From a virus, in the IMG/VR virus record IMGVR_UViG_3300025769_010767, positions 1 to 27,153 of that record: a stretch of 27,153 nt of DNA, one strand, 5' to 3'. Positions 1 to 6,758 of the stretch are shown here, piece after piece. The notes under the pieces are model-generated. The model searched no databases, had not been told where the DNA came from, and was given only the letters and a program-made list of their open reading frames with translations. Within the stretch, counting starts at the first letter, position 1, and each line of letters starts with the position of its first letter. The translations under genes and the position numbers were made by a program.

Positions 1-217
1 TAGGTTCTGCAATAATTAAATCACAAACAATGCTTTCTAAAGTAAGCTTATCAAAAGTAAAGTCTTGCTCAATAAAAAATATTGTTTCGTCATAGTCTTG
101 ATTGTTATCCATGCAGTAAGCAATATGTTTATTTATTCTTTTAGCAATGTTTAAAGTTTGATTAGCGTTAAAGCCTTGGCTTGCGATTGTGTTAAGTGCG
201 TTGTTAAAAGTGTTCAT
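1..217 (-). CDS. Partial hypothetical protein (C-terminus cut by window edge)
   Basis: An open frame starts at an ATG at 217-215 and runs off the left end of the window after 72 codons without a stop. The protein begins MNTFNNALNTIASQGF and has no motif I recognise. It has its own boxed promoter upstream (239-305) and an A-rich leader rich in CAAA. The leader and first five codons are identical over 27 bases to those of the gene starting at 6523, so the two genes share a duplicated expression module. The product is unknown; it is probably a small accessory phage protein. Confidence 0.7.
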   Translation of the reverse strand, partial: MNTFNNALNTIASQGFNANQTLNIAKRINKHIAYCMDNNQDYDETIFFIEQDFTFDKLTLESIVCDLIIAEP

Positions 218-229
218 CTTTGTTTGTTT
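203..229. repeat. 27-bp exact repeat of leader and first codons, copy 1
   Basis: Identical to 6509-6535. It covers the A-rich leader, the ATG and the first four to five codons (MNTFN) of two otherwise different genes. Confidence 0.85.
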
Positions 230-238
230 TTGATGATT

Positions 239-305
239 CAAATATAAAACGCCTTACCACTACAAACTCAATCATTTCGATAAACTAAACCAAATCTTCG
301 ATGAA
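239..305 (-). promoter_or_regulatory. Boxed promoter for the left-edge gene
   Basis: The -7 element TATATTTG is at 246-239. Two boxes lie upstream: TTTATCGAA (284-276) and TTCATCGAA (305-297), 21 bp apart, with the nearer one 29 bp from the -7 element. There is no convincing -33 TTG at the usual spacing. The distal box sits just downstream of the terminator ending the preceding operon. Confidence 0.75.
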
Positions 306-307
306 TT

Positions 308-333
308 AAAAAGCCCTGTCGTTAAACAGGGCT
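308..333 (-). terminator. Rho-independent terminator of the sugar-dehydrogenase cassette
   Basis: An 8-bp perfect stem AGCCCTGT/ACAGGGCT (333-326 with 319-312) has a 6-base loop and is followed on the minus strand by a T run. It closes the operon 1630-365. Confidence 0.85.
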
Positions 334-364
334 ACATCAAAACAAACAAAGTAAAATGGAAATA

Positions 365-586
365 CTATGGAAGAGCAATATTAACTAATTCTGTTAATTT
401 ATAGTTTGCACAATACGTTTTATCTTGCACAACAAAGCCAAAGCATTCATTATTCTCAGCGTAGACTTTAAGTATATCCGATTTAATGTTATGCTTTACA
501 CATATGGCATCCAACCTGTCAAATAGCTCATTTGTTGTAATGTAAAAAAAAGGTAGCTGTTTTAGCGGATAGATTTCTTTGCTCAT
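365..586 (-). CDS. Hypothetical 73-aa protein, last gene of the sugar-dehydrogenase cassette
   Basis: A 73-residue protein of mixed composition with no signal peptide or membrane segment and no family I recognise. Its ATG overlaps the stop of the upstream dehydrogenase gene (ATGA), which implies translational coupling and a linked role. A strong terminator follows. It may be an accessory protein of the sugar cassette, but nothing in the sequence shows a function. Confidence 0.75.
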   Translation of the reverse strand: MSKEIYPLKQLPFFYITTNELFDRLDAICVKHNIKSDILKVYAENNECFGFVVQDKTYCANYKLTELVNIALP

Positions 587-1398
587 TTATTTATGCTTTC
601 TATTAGTTCAATACTCTTTTTTGCTTCTGTAATATCAAAGCCCTTGCCTTCTAATATTCGCTCATAGCTTAGGTTGTGTAAGTCTGTAAAGCCTTTAGCA
701 AGGTCGAAGTTATTGCCGTTAATTATAAGCTCTCTAAGTGGCTCTTTCGTGTATGTAAATGATGTGCTTAATTGATAGAATACTACTGCATCTTGCATTA
801 ATAGTTTACCTTGTTTTATATCCTTTTTTTTATAATTTTTGTATTCTAACACATCTCCAAATAAATCAATAAGCAGGTCGAATAGATGAATACCAATGTT
901 AAACAATAAGCCCCCGCTTTTATTTACATCACCCTTCCAACTTTTAGCGTACCAATCACCACGCGGAGTTAAATATGTTAAATCAACTATGTTACTTTGG
1001 TTATCCATAGCCTTTTTAATTTCTTCTATCATCGGGTGAAGCCTAAGCTGCAAAATACAATTAATGCTAACCCCTTTTAAGTCGGCTAAGGCTTTTAGTT
1101 GGTCTATTTGGTGCGAGCGCAAAACCACAGGCTTCTCACATATAACATTACAACCTTTAGAAATAGCTTCTTTTATGTGGTCGTAGTGTAGAAAGTTAGG
1201 AGTGCAAATACTTACGTAGTCGGGCTTAGTTGTTAGCTTAGTAGAGTATTTACAGTTAGGAAAATATCGGTCTATTATCCCTACTGAATCGTTTACATCT
1301 ACTATCTCTATTAACTCGCAGCCGTTAGCCTTAATAGCTTCAATGTGTTTAGGGGCGATGTAACCACCTGCCCCTATTAATGCGAATGTTTTACTCAT
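583..1398 (-). CDS. Gfo/Idh/MocA oxidoreductase, WbpB/WlbA-like sugar-nucleotide dehydrogenase
   Basis: A 271-residue NAD(P)-dependent dehydrogenase. The Rossmann glycine-rich loop GAGGYIAP is at residues 9-16, the family motif CEKP at 87-90, QLRLHP at 117-122, a GDWYAKSWKGD stretch around 147-157, and the catalytic-His region NIGIHLFD at 167-174. The last features, together with DVNDSVGIID near 34-43, resemble WbpB/WlbA enzymes, which oxidise C3 of UDP-GlcNAc-uronate on the way to diacetamido uronic acids of O-antigen. Those enzymes are about 310-320 residues, so this copy is shorter, but the catalytic Lys and His are kept. It lies 10 bases after a 73-aa gene and overlaps the next by ATGA, inside a promoter-to-terminator cassette in the phage head region. 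A role in altering host surface sugar, or a virion glycan, is inference; substrate is unproven. Confidence 0.88.
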   Translation of the reverse strand: MSKTFALIGAGGYIAPKHIEAIKANGCELIEIVDVNDSVGIIDRYFPNCKYSTKLTTKPDYVSICTPNFLHYDHIKEAISKGCNVICEKPVVLRSHQIDQLKALADLKGVSINCILQLRLHPMIEEIKKAMDNQSNIVDLTYLTPRGDWYAKSWKGDVNKSGGLLFNIGIHLFDLLIDLFGDVLEYKNYKKKDIKQGKLLMQDAVVFYQLSTSFTYTKEPLRELIINGNNFDLAKGFTDLHNLSYERILEGKGFDITEAKKSIELIESINK

Positions 1399-1408
1399 AT
1401 TGGTAATT

Positions 1409-1630
1409 CTACTTAAATTTAGTTAGCCCACAAGTAACAGCACTCCAACACAAATCAATAAAAGACTGTCTATAATCGTGTATCTCAAGTGTTTCAGCCA
1501 AAATGCATAGTTTAGAAGTAAATTTTCTTCCTTGCATTTTTTCATTTTCATGCGTTGAAGTAAGGTAAGTTATTTCATTCATGTAAAACTTTGCTGTTTC
1601 TGCGATGTCGTTAAGTTGTGCTTTTTTCAT
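1409..1630 (-). CDS. Hypothetical 73-aa protein, first gene of the sugar-dehydrogenase cassette
   Basis: The frame is open further upstream, but the start used here is the ATG at 1630-1628 (MKKAQLNDIAETAKF). It follows a boxed promoter and a standard CAAACAAACAAAAAG leader, and an upstream start would run through that promoter. The product is small and soluble with two Cys near the C-terminus and no recognised domain. It is cotranscribed with the dehydrogenase. Confidence 0.78.
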   Translation of the reverse strand: MKKAQLNDIAETAKFYMNEITYLTSTHENEKMQGRKFTSKLCILAETLEIHDYRQSFIDLCWSAVTCGLTKFK

Positions 1631-1651
1631 CTTTTTGTTTGTTTGATAAAT

Positions 1652-1717
1652 CAAAAGTAAAACAACATTCCACACCTTAGCAATGATTTCGATGAACTGC
1701 TTAATTGCTTCGATTAA
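1652..1717 (-). promoter_or_regulatory. Boxed promoter of the sugar-dehydrogenase cassette
   Basis: The -7 element TACTTTTG is at 1659-1652. Boxes are TTCATCGAA (1696-1688) and TTAATCGAA (1717-1709), 21 bp apart, with 28 bp to the -7 element. The distal box covers the stop codon of the head morphogenesis gene. Confidence 0.78.
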
Positions 1718-2544
1718 TAGTTCCTTTCGTCCTTTGTTTGATAGATAAGGGTGCATCTGCAGTTGCAAACATTCTTTGCACTCCCCCAAGTATCGCCCGG
1801 GTATCTCATTTGCTCACCATCTACGATAAAAGCCCCTTGCATAGGTGCTACTTGACCGCCTACGCCTTCAGGCTCGTTCCTGTGCGCTGTTCTTGTTCTA
1901 CCATCAATAAAAGATAACCAAACCTTATCCAACTCTTCGCCTAAACTTTCAGCCCCTATAAAGCTTGCATAGTTAGCCATTGTAAGGCTTTCTGTACGTG
2001 CTATTAGTTCAGGTCTAAAGGCTGTCATTATTCGCCATTCTTGGTTAACACTTGCGTTTATAGCTGCCTTTATTTGTGGTATGCTTTGCCCTTCGTTTAC
2101 CCCTGTTGTAACAGCTTCATTAATCGCTTTTCTTGCTACTTCTTGGCTTGTATCTGTTACGCTTATTATTCGGCTTGCAACTTCGTTATCTACAAATTCA
2201 GACATTTGCAACCAATACAAATCATCTTCGTTTACTATTTCTTTTAGATTGAATCTATAAGGGCTATTTTTTTGTAACGCTCTTATAGTGCCGTTGTAAT
2301 ATTTCTGCCCTTGCTTAGTATAAAGTTCTTTGTATAGCTTTCGTGTATCGCTTGTATTGATGTACTTTGGTATCTCGTCAAGTATGCTTATAGGTGAAGA
2401 GCTTTCTTTAACGGCATTTAATAGGCTTCGCTTTTGTTGTGCGAATAGGCTTTTTATTGACCTTACCCATGTGCGCTCATCTCTTTGGCGTTTATCGTCA
2501 AACTCTCTACCGCTTAACTCTTGCTTTGTTTTTAGGTTGGGCAT
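1714..2544 (-). CDS. Phage head morphogenesis protein (Mu gpF / SPP1 gp7-like)
   Basis: A 276-residue minor head protein. The C-terminal part carries the hallmarks of the phage Mu F-like family: an ARTES motif, then KVWLSFIDGRTRTAHR, then a YPGD segment and the terminal NCRC pair. The N-terminal half is helical and charged. Members sit at or near the portal and help head assembly or DNA injection, which fits its place soon after the portal gene. The ATG is only 4 bases downstream of a -7 box (TAACTTTG), so the mRNA may be leaderless or nearly so. An 82-aa accessory gene separates it from the portal gene. Confidence 0.88.
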   Translation of the reverse strand: MPNLKTKQELSGREFDDKRQRDERTWVRSIKSLFAQQKRSLLNAVKESSSPISILDEIPKYINTSDTRKLYKELYTKQGQKYYNGTIRALQKNSPYRFNLKEIVNEDDLYWLQMSEFVDNEVASRIISVTDTSQEVARKAINEAVTTGVNEGQSIPQIKAAINASVNQEWRIMTAFRPELIARTESLTMANYASFIGAESLGEELDKVWLSFIDGRTRTAHRNEPEGVGGQVAPMQGAFIVDGEQMRYPGDTWGSAKNVCNCRCTLIYQTKDERNY

Positions 2545-2548
2545 GATG

Positions 2549-2556
2549 CAAAGTTA
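2549..2556 (-). promoter_or_regulatory. Unboxed promoter -7 element for the head morphogenesis gene
   Basis: TAACTTTG matches TAnnTTTG and lies directly after the terminator T-run. The gene's ATG begins 4 bases downstream, so the transcript should start at or beside the start codon. No TTCATCGAA box is present. Confidence 0.55.
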
Positions 2557-2558
2557 AT

Positions 2559-2590
2559 TAAAAAAGCCCCACCTGTTATAGTAGGGGCTT
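2559..2590 (-). terminator. Rho-independent terminator after the 82-aa gene
   Basis: Stem AAGCCCC (2590-2584) pairs with GGGGCTT (2570-2564) around a 13-base loop, followed by a run of six or seven Ts on the minus strand. Confidence 0.85.
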
Positions 2591-2615
2591 AGGTAGCTAT
2601 GAAGAAAAAAGTTTA

Positions 2616-2864
2616 TTATCTTAAACTATCCATTTTTGATGAATAACTCATTAAGCCTAAATTTACTTTCTTAGTTTCTTTTCTATCCTTAAATTCAACT
2701 TCGTAGCCCCAATCTTCATACTGTTTAATTGTTTTTTTATACCCGCTTGTACCTTTAGTTTCTGCTTTGCCCCAATCTAATGTACCATCTTCTTTGTATT
2801 GTACAATTTTCATTAGTGTATGTCCAAAATTTCCTGCGAATGTGTAAATGTAAACTTTTTTCAT
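2616..2864 (-). CDS. Hypothetical 82-aa protein (single-gene accessory cassette)
   Basis: The start is the ATG at 2864-2862 (MKKVYIYTFAGNFGHTL), because the longer open frame upstream would cross the boxed promoter. The protein is small, Lys-rich and soluble, with no recognised domain. It forms a one-gene unit, with its own boxed promoter upstream and a terminator downstream, wedged between the portal and head morphogenesis genes. This is the typical layout of a phage moron. Function unknown. Confidence 0.75.
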   Translation of the reverse strand: MKKVYIYTFAGNFGHTLMKIVQYKEDGTLDWGKAETKGTSGYKKTIKQYEDWGYEVEFKDRKETKKVNLGLMSYSSKMDSLR

Positions 2865-2893
2865 CTTTTTGTTTTTTTGTTTGTTTGATGATT

Positions 2894-2959
2894 CAAATGT
2901 ATTACACCAAACCAAACTACTAAACTATTTTAGACGAACTACGCCAACGCTTCGATGAA
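2894..2959 (-). promoter_or_regulatory. Boxed promoter of the 82-aa accessory gene
   Basis: The -7 element TACATTTG is at 2901-2894. The distal box TTCATCGAA (2959-2951) is perfect; the proximal one, TTCGTCTAA (2938-2930), is degenerate. Spacing is 21 bp between boxes and 28 bp to the -7 element. Confidence 0.7.
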
Positions 2960-2963
2960 TTGC

Positions 2964-4265
2964 TTAATAATCAGGATAACGCTTATTAATATCTTCACTA
3001 TCAAACCCATCATCAAAAGGCAATAGGTTACTCGGTATAGTGTACTTTGGAAATGTTTCGTCTACATCTACTTCCATTATTGCCTGCTTTTCTTGATTAG
3101 ACAACCAATAAGCCTTACTAAGCCATTCAACTTGCTTTGCCCTATCTACTTGCAATACTTGAATGTTTGATGTGTCAGCTTTAAAGTATAGGGTATTGTC
3201 ATAAGGTTGAACTACTCGCCTGTTTATCTCGGCTATGTACTTATTAAGTGCAGGTAGTATCGCGTCTGTATAAGCACTCTTTTTAGCTTCGTTTACGTTG
3301 TTATAAGTGCTGCTTTTGTCATCGTTAAATAGTTGGCTCGGTAAGTTGTACAACATACAAATATCATTACGGCTTAAATCGTGTTGCTCTATTAGCTGCA
3401 TACTTCGAGCATCTAAGCCTAATTGCTGCCATTTTAACGCCATGTTAGAGTAGGCTATTTTACCTGCGTTATTAGAACCCATTACTTTTTGCCTAATCTT
3501 ATTTTCAAGGGTTCGCGCTTGTTGCTCTGTTAGGTTGCCCATGTTCTCAGGGCTTAATATCCCTAATGCGCCCATGTTTTGATTTTGGTTTGTAATAGCG
3601 TTTAGGTTTGCATTACTCGCATTAAGTGCCATTAAACCCGCTTTAAGTGGGCTTTGTCCGTATAAAGTTTCACCATTAACCCACTCATAATTAGGTTGCT
3701 TTACGTGTATTATTTCATCGGGGCTATACTTAGCCACAACCGTTGCAGGGCTAAGGGTTAAGTCATAGCTTTTTATTGGCTCAGTTGCACCGCTTCCGCT
3801 TTGAATCTCTATGTATTGAGAAGGTAGCACATAAAGCTCCTTAGTTAGCCCTTTGTTTAATCCATTCTCTAAAGTTACTTTGTAATTGTAAGTGTTACCT
3901 GTTATTAAATAATAGCCAATGCTTTGCTCTACGAAGTCTGTCCAATCCTGTAAATTGTTAGGCTGTTCTAACAATTCTAATAAAGGGCTATCAGTTACCT
4001 TTTCTTCATTGCCATCTTTATCATATCTGCACAACTTCCACGGAATATTAGCAGCCTTAGAACTAATATATTTTACGCAAGAATACACAAAGATGTTTTT
4101 ATTATAGCCATTTTTTACATAACTCTCATAGCTATCAGGTAATGGCACAGGGCTATTTTTAGCTCTCCATTGGTAAAGGGTATCATAAAACTGCTTATCT
4201 AAAGCAACGTCATTTTTGATGTTTAACCCTAATAAATTTAGAGCTTGTTTTTGTAGCCAATTCAT
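2964..4265 (-). CDS. Phage portal protein (HK97/SPP1-type)
   Basis: A 433-residue protein of the usual length for HK97-type portals. The N-terminal region with NIFVYSCVKYISSKAANIPW resembles the start of the phage portal domain, where a conserved block precedes the wing. Further on come ETLYGQSPLKAGL, a Gln/Asn-rich segment with NMGALGILSP, and a LYNLPSQLFND motif near residue 310, all seen in this family. Portals form the dodecameric ring through which DNA is packaged by TerL. The ATG overlaps the TerL stop by four bases (ATGA), giving the canonical TerS-TerL-portal order. Confidence 0.92.
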   Translation of the reverse strand: MNWLQKQALNLLGLNIKNDVALDKQFYDTLYQWRAKNSPVPLPDSYESYVKNGYNKNIFVYSCVKYISSKAANIPWKLCRYDKDGNEEKVTDSPLLELLEQPNNLQDWTDFVEQSIGYYLITGNTYNYKVTLENGLNKGLTKELYVLPSQYIEIQSGSGATEPIKSYDLTLSPATVVAKYSPDEIIHVKQPNYEWVNGETLYGQSPLKAGLMALNASNANLNAITNQNQNMGALGILSPENMGNLTEQQARTLENKIRQKVMGSNNAGKIAYSNMALKWQQLGLDARSMQLIEQHDLSRNDICMLYNLPSQLFNDDKSSTYNNVNEAKKSAYTDAILPALNKYIAEINRRVVQPYDNTLYFKADTSNIQVLQVDRAKQVEWLSKAYWLSNQEKQAIMEVDVDETFPKYTIPSNLLPFDDGFDSEDINKRYPDY

Positions 4266-5479
4266 ATTATAAAAAAGTCATTATTATCTAAAAAATGCTC
4301 TACTAATCCTGTTAGTGCATCGGGTGCATCATCATGTTTATTTTTGCCTTCACGAGTGTACGTGCGTAAAGCTAACATAAATTCATTGTTCAAATCTTTA
4401 CAAAAATAACAATTTAACGACACGTTTGAAGAGTTGGTTACTATACGAGTATTCTTATTTGCGCTTTGGTGATAAGTGGTTATATTAGTTTTACGCCAAT
4501 TAACATCGGTTAAAACACGCTGCACACTACGCGCAAAGCCACGCCCACCGTTATTACTTTCTATAATAGCCCTGTTTACTTTGTTGTTTATTATTAATTG
4601 AGCTACTAAACTTTCTGTTATTTCTTGTGGCTCTTTAGTGTAAACCACATCAGTAATATAAAGGCTTGTATTAGTTTTAACCGCTGTTATTGCACAAAGA
4701 TAATCTTCGCCTGTGTCGGCTGTATCGCAATACATAACCGCTTCGCCTTGTGGTAAGTCTTGATACTCTTGCAGGTTACTGTATAACCGACCTGTAAGCG
4801 TGTCTAACCAACTCCCTAACATTACATGAACATAGAGTTGATAATCGTGCGCCTTCATTTGTTCAGCACGTTTAATAAAGCTTTCGTGTAGGTTAGTTTT
4901 GTTATCTAAATATGTTGAATGGATATAGGTTACATCGCCTTTAACACCGTTGAAGTTTTCATCTACATTAGCATCTAAAAAGAACCGCTTGTAAATCCAA
5001 TGTTCACGAAGCGCAGGGTTAAGTATTAGAATAACCCTATTTTGTATGTTTTTTTCTCTAACGCTTAAATCAATCTTATCAAATACTTCGGGGCTGTCTA
5101 ACTCTTCAGCTTCATCTAATACCCAAGTGGTAACCCCTTGCAAAGATTTAAGGTTAGCTGTCTGATTTCCGCTACTTGTTTTGATTCCACTAAATATAAT
5201 CTCAGAACCGCTTGCAATATTTTTTATAGAGTTATTAGTAACATCAAAAACATTATTATGCCCTTGCACATCTATTTTCTCTACAAACTCAGGTATAATA
5301 GATTTACTTGCTGCCGTTAATGTATAACGTGTAAATAACACTTTGTGACCTTGCTGAAATAATAGGTTCTCAATAAAAGTACCTACTGCATAAGACTTGC
5401 CCGAACCCCTACCACCGGTTACAATAAAGTAACGCGTATCATTACGCCAAAGCGGCTGAAACTTTTTATTAAGCTTCAT
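4262..5479 (-). CDS. terL: Terminase large subunit
   Basis: A 405-residue packaging ATPase-nuclease. Walker A GGRGSGKS is at residues 22-29 and Walker B VLDEAEE at 120-126. The C-terminal RNase H-like nuclease shows its three acidic positions in CDTADTGED (from 251), ESNNGG (from 307) and HDDAPDAL (382-389). Length and motifs fit the PBSX/Terminase_3 group. The protein cleaves concatemers and pumps DNA into the procapsid through the portal. It overlaps the small-subunit gene by 11 bases and the portal gene by four. Confidence 0.95.
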   Translation of the reverse strand: MKLNKKFQPLWRNDTRYFIVTGGRGSGKSYAVGTFIENLLFQQGHKVLFTRYTLTAASKSIIPEFVEKIDVQGHNNVFDVTNNSIKNIASGSEIIFSGIKTSSGNQTANLKSLQGVTTWVLDEAEELDSPEVFDKIDLSVREKNIQNRVILILNPALREHWIYKRFFLDANVDENFNGVKGDVTYIHSTYLDNKTNLHESFIKRAEQMKAHDYQLYVHVMLGSWLDTLTGRLYSNLQEYQDLPQGEAVMYCDTADTGEDYLCAITAVKTNTSLYITDVVYTKEPQEITESLVAQLIINNKVNRAIIESNNGGRGFARSVQRVLTDVNWRKTNITTYHQSANKNTRIVTNSSNVSLNCYFCKDLNNEFMLALRTYTREGKNKHDDAPDALTGLVEHFLDNNDFFII

Positions 5480-5741
5480 CTACCCACTCAATAGGTTTAA
5501 CGTCTAAGAAATTAACGTCAAGGCTTTTTTGCTCTTTTGGTTTGCCTATTACATAATAAAGCAATAACTCAATAGCTTTCATGTTGCCCTTTCTTGCTTG
5601 TTTAGCACATAGTTCTATTATTTCGCTTGTCGGTATAGACGCGCTTATTAACTCAAGTTTCTTTTCTTCGTCGGTTTTAGGCTTTCGCCCTGCTTTACCT
5701 TTTGTGGAATGTCCACCGTTATTTCTTCGACCGTCGGGCAC
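5469..5741 (-). CDS. terS: Probable terminase small subunit
   Basis: A 90-residue basic protein directly upstream of TerL. The N-terminus is rich in Gly, Lys and Arg (RRNNGGHSTKGKAGRKPK), followed by a helical region with KQARKGNMKAIELLLYYVIGKPKE, which resembles small terminase or phage DNA-binding proteins. The start is GTG at 5741-5739; no in-frame ATG exists early enough. The identification rests mainly on position and size. A -7 box TACCTTTG lies 33 bases upstream. DNA recognition for packaging is the expected role. Confidence 0.65.
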   Translation of the reverse strand: MPDGRRNNGGHSTKGKAGRKPKTDEEKKLELISASIPTSEIIELCAKQARKGNMKAIELLLYYVIGKPKEQKSLDVNFLDVKPIEWVDEA

Positions 5742-5774
5742 TATTTAGAATTAATATAGATTAATTAATTAATT

Positions 5775-5782
5775 CAAAGGTA
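5775..5782 (-). promoter_or_regulatory. Promoter -7 element of the packaging operon
   Basis: TACCTTTG matches TAnnTTTG, with a short AT-rich leader to the GTG start at 5741. A weak TCGA-containing sequence at 5811-5819 is in the register of the proximal box, but it matches poorly and sits in the terminator loop; I treat this promoter as unboxed. Confidence 0.55.
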
Positions 5783-5789
5783 ACAAAAT

Positions 5790-5825
5790 AAAAAAAAAGC
5801 CCTGCACATCATCGACATACAGGGC
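5790..5825 (-). terminator. Rho-independent terminator upstream of the packaging genes
   Basis: Stem GCCCTG (5825-5820) pairs with CAGGGC (5804-5799) around a 15-base loop, followed by a run of nine or more Ts on the minus strand. It ends the unit carrying the genes at 6523 and 6126. Confidence 0.82.
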
Positions 5826-5856
5826 ACAAACAAAACATATGATGAAAACGTACTAA

Positions 5857-6126
5857 TCACTTGACATTATCATATTTTTGCGCTAACTTCTTGTTTTCTC
5901 TTATAAGTTGTTCTTCCCTATAAAAAAAACACTGTTTTAAATCGTAGTAGTATTTAGTTTCATAACTCCAAATCATATTAAAGTATTCGTGCAATGATTT
6001 AAAAGGGTTACGCCTTTTAAAGTATTCAGCATAAGCCAAAGGGCAATTTATCTGAGCATATCCTAACACGCTTGTTTGTCGCATTGTATTCGCTCTGCAA
6101 AAGGTTATAGCTTCTTGTTTAGTCAT
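5857..6126 (-). CDS. Hypothetical 89-aa protein
   Basis: A Tyr-rich soluble protein (YFNMIWSYETKYYYDLKQC) with no recognised family. It is the second gene after the boxed promoter at 6543-6608, separated from the first by a 94-base spacer, and is followed by a terminator. Probably a small accessory phage protein. Confidence 0.68.
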   Translation of the reverse strand: MTKQEAITFCRANTMRQTSVLGYAQINCPLAYAEYFKRRNPFKSLHEYFNMIWSYETKYYYDLKQCFFYREEQLIRENKKLAQKYDNVK

Positions 6127-6220
6127 AGGTTTTAAAAACCACCTTTCGGACTTCTTCTAAAAGGTGTTGCGCTTGCGAGATTAAAGGTTTAAAAGGTTAT
6201 TTAAAGGGTTAATTAATTAC
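6127..6220. other. 94-base spacer without a supportable gene
   Basis: It contains repeated ACCTTT motifs and a GCGCTTGCG palindrome. One frame is open for about 24 codons into the next gene but has no start codon. No promoter match is seen. Confidence 0.5.
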
Positions 6221-6523
6221 TTAAAGATAATTTCTACCGTTTAGCATACTTACAAATCTGCCAACAGTACCCCATGCGCCTGATTTGCAATTCTTAGCAT
6301 CTTTAGCCACATACATCACATAATCTTCTTTATTGCCGCTGCATACTTGATAATCCCAATTTTTATGCTTTTCTGTATAAACTTTAAGGCTTACATTTAG
6401 TTGCACCATTTTTTTATACTCATTATAAGCCATTTCAAAAGTTTCAAAGTCTTGAGAGTAGTTGTGACCGTTGCTTATCCATGTAAGCTCAAAAGTTAAA
6501 TTTTCCATGTTAAAAGTGTTCAT
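6221..6523 (-). CDS. Hypothetical 100-aa protein
   Basis: The start is the ATG at 6523-6521 (MNTFNMENLTFELTW), chosen because the leader and boxed promoter lie immediately upstream; an earlier in-frame Met would lie inside the promoter. The C-terminal half has KDAKNCKSGAWGTVGRFVSMLNGR, but I recognise no family. The leader and first five codons are duplicated from the left-edge gene. Function unknown. Confidence 0.75.
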   Translation of the reverse strand: MNTFNMENLTFELTWISNGHNYSQDFETFEMAYNEYKKMVQLNVSLKVYTEKHKNWDYQVCSGNKEDYVMYVAKDAKNCKSGAWGTVGRFVSMLNGRNYL

Positions 6524-6535
6524 CTTTGTTTGTTT
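6509..6535. repeat. 27-bp exact repeat of leader and first codons, copy 2
   Basis: Second copy of 203-229, at the start of the 100-aa gene. Confidence 0.85.
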
Positions 6536-6542
6536 GATGGTG

Positions 6543-6608
6543 TAAATATATAACCACTTACCAAAGTACAACACTTATTTCGATGAACTAAACCTTTGTT
6601 TGGATGAA
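6543..6608 (-). promoter_or_regulatory. Boxed promoter of the 100-aa gene
   Basis: The -7 element TATATTTA (6550-6543) has one change from consensus. Boxes are TTCATCGAA (6587-6579) and TTCATCCAA (6608-6600), 21 bp apart, 28 bp from the -7 element. The distal box lies within the 3' codons of the upstream 56-aa frame. Confidence 0.75.
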
Positions 6609-6758
6609 CTGCTTAAATTTATAGTTAATCTCATTAAGGTTTTTTGATTTCCACAACTCTTTAGGCTTTTTGTAGTTGTCTATTTTTTCAAAGATGTAGT
6701 AGTAAGGGCTTTTCCACTCTATGCTAATGCTATTTTGTGAGCTTCTTTTGCTTTTCAT
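6588..6758 (-). CDS. Short hypothetical 56-aa protein next to the holin
   Basis: An ATG at 6758-6756 opens a 56-codon frame (MKSKRSSQNSISIEWKSPYY at the start) ending at a TAG at 6590-6588. It overlaps the 3' end of the holin gene by 29 bases. It is Lys- and Tyr-rich, without signal peptide or membrane segment. The stop falls between the two promoter boxes, as for other genes here. Coding status is supported by fit and composition only; it could be a small lysis-cluster protein. Confidence 0.5.
   Translation of the reverse strand: MKSKRSSQNSISIEWKSPYYYIFEKIDNYKKPKELWKSKNLNEINYKFKQFIQTKV

Noticed and set aside
334-360. Plus-strand leader-like sequence with an ATG
   Set aside because: It opens only a 10-codon frame and there is no TAnnTTTG element upstream on that strand; treated instead as a possible antisense 3' UTR.
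1631-1789. N-terminal extension of the 73-aa gene at 1409-1630
   Set aside because: It would translate through the boxed promoter and overlap the head morphogenesis gene; the internal ATG follows a standard leader.
5811-5819. Promoter box at the packaging operon
   Set aside because: Only about 5 of 9 bases match and no distal partner exists in register; likely chance within the terminator loop.
6127-6220. Open frame of about 24 codons giving a plausible helical peptide (LISQAQHLLEEVRKV)
   Set aside because: No start codon in the open stretch and a stop just upstream; perhaps a remnant, but not a supportable gene.
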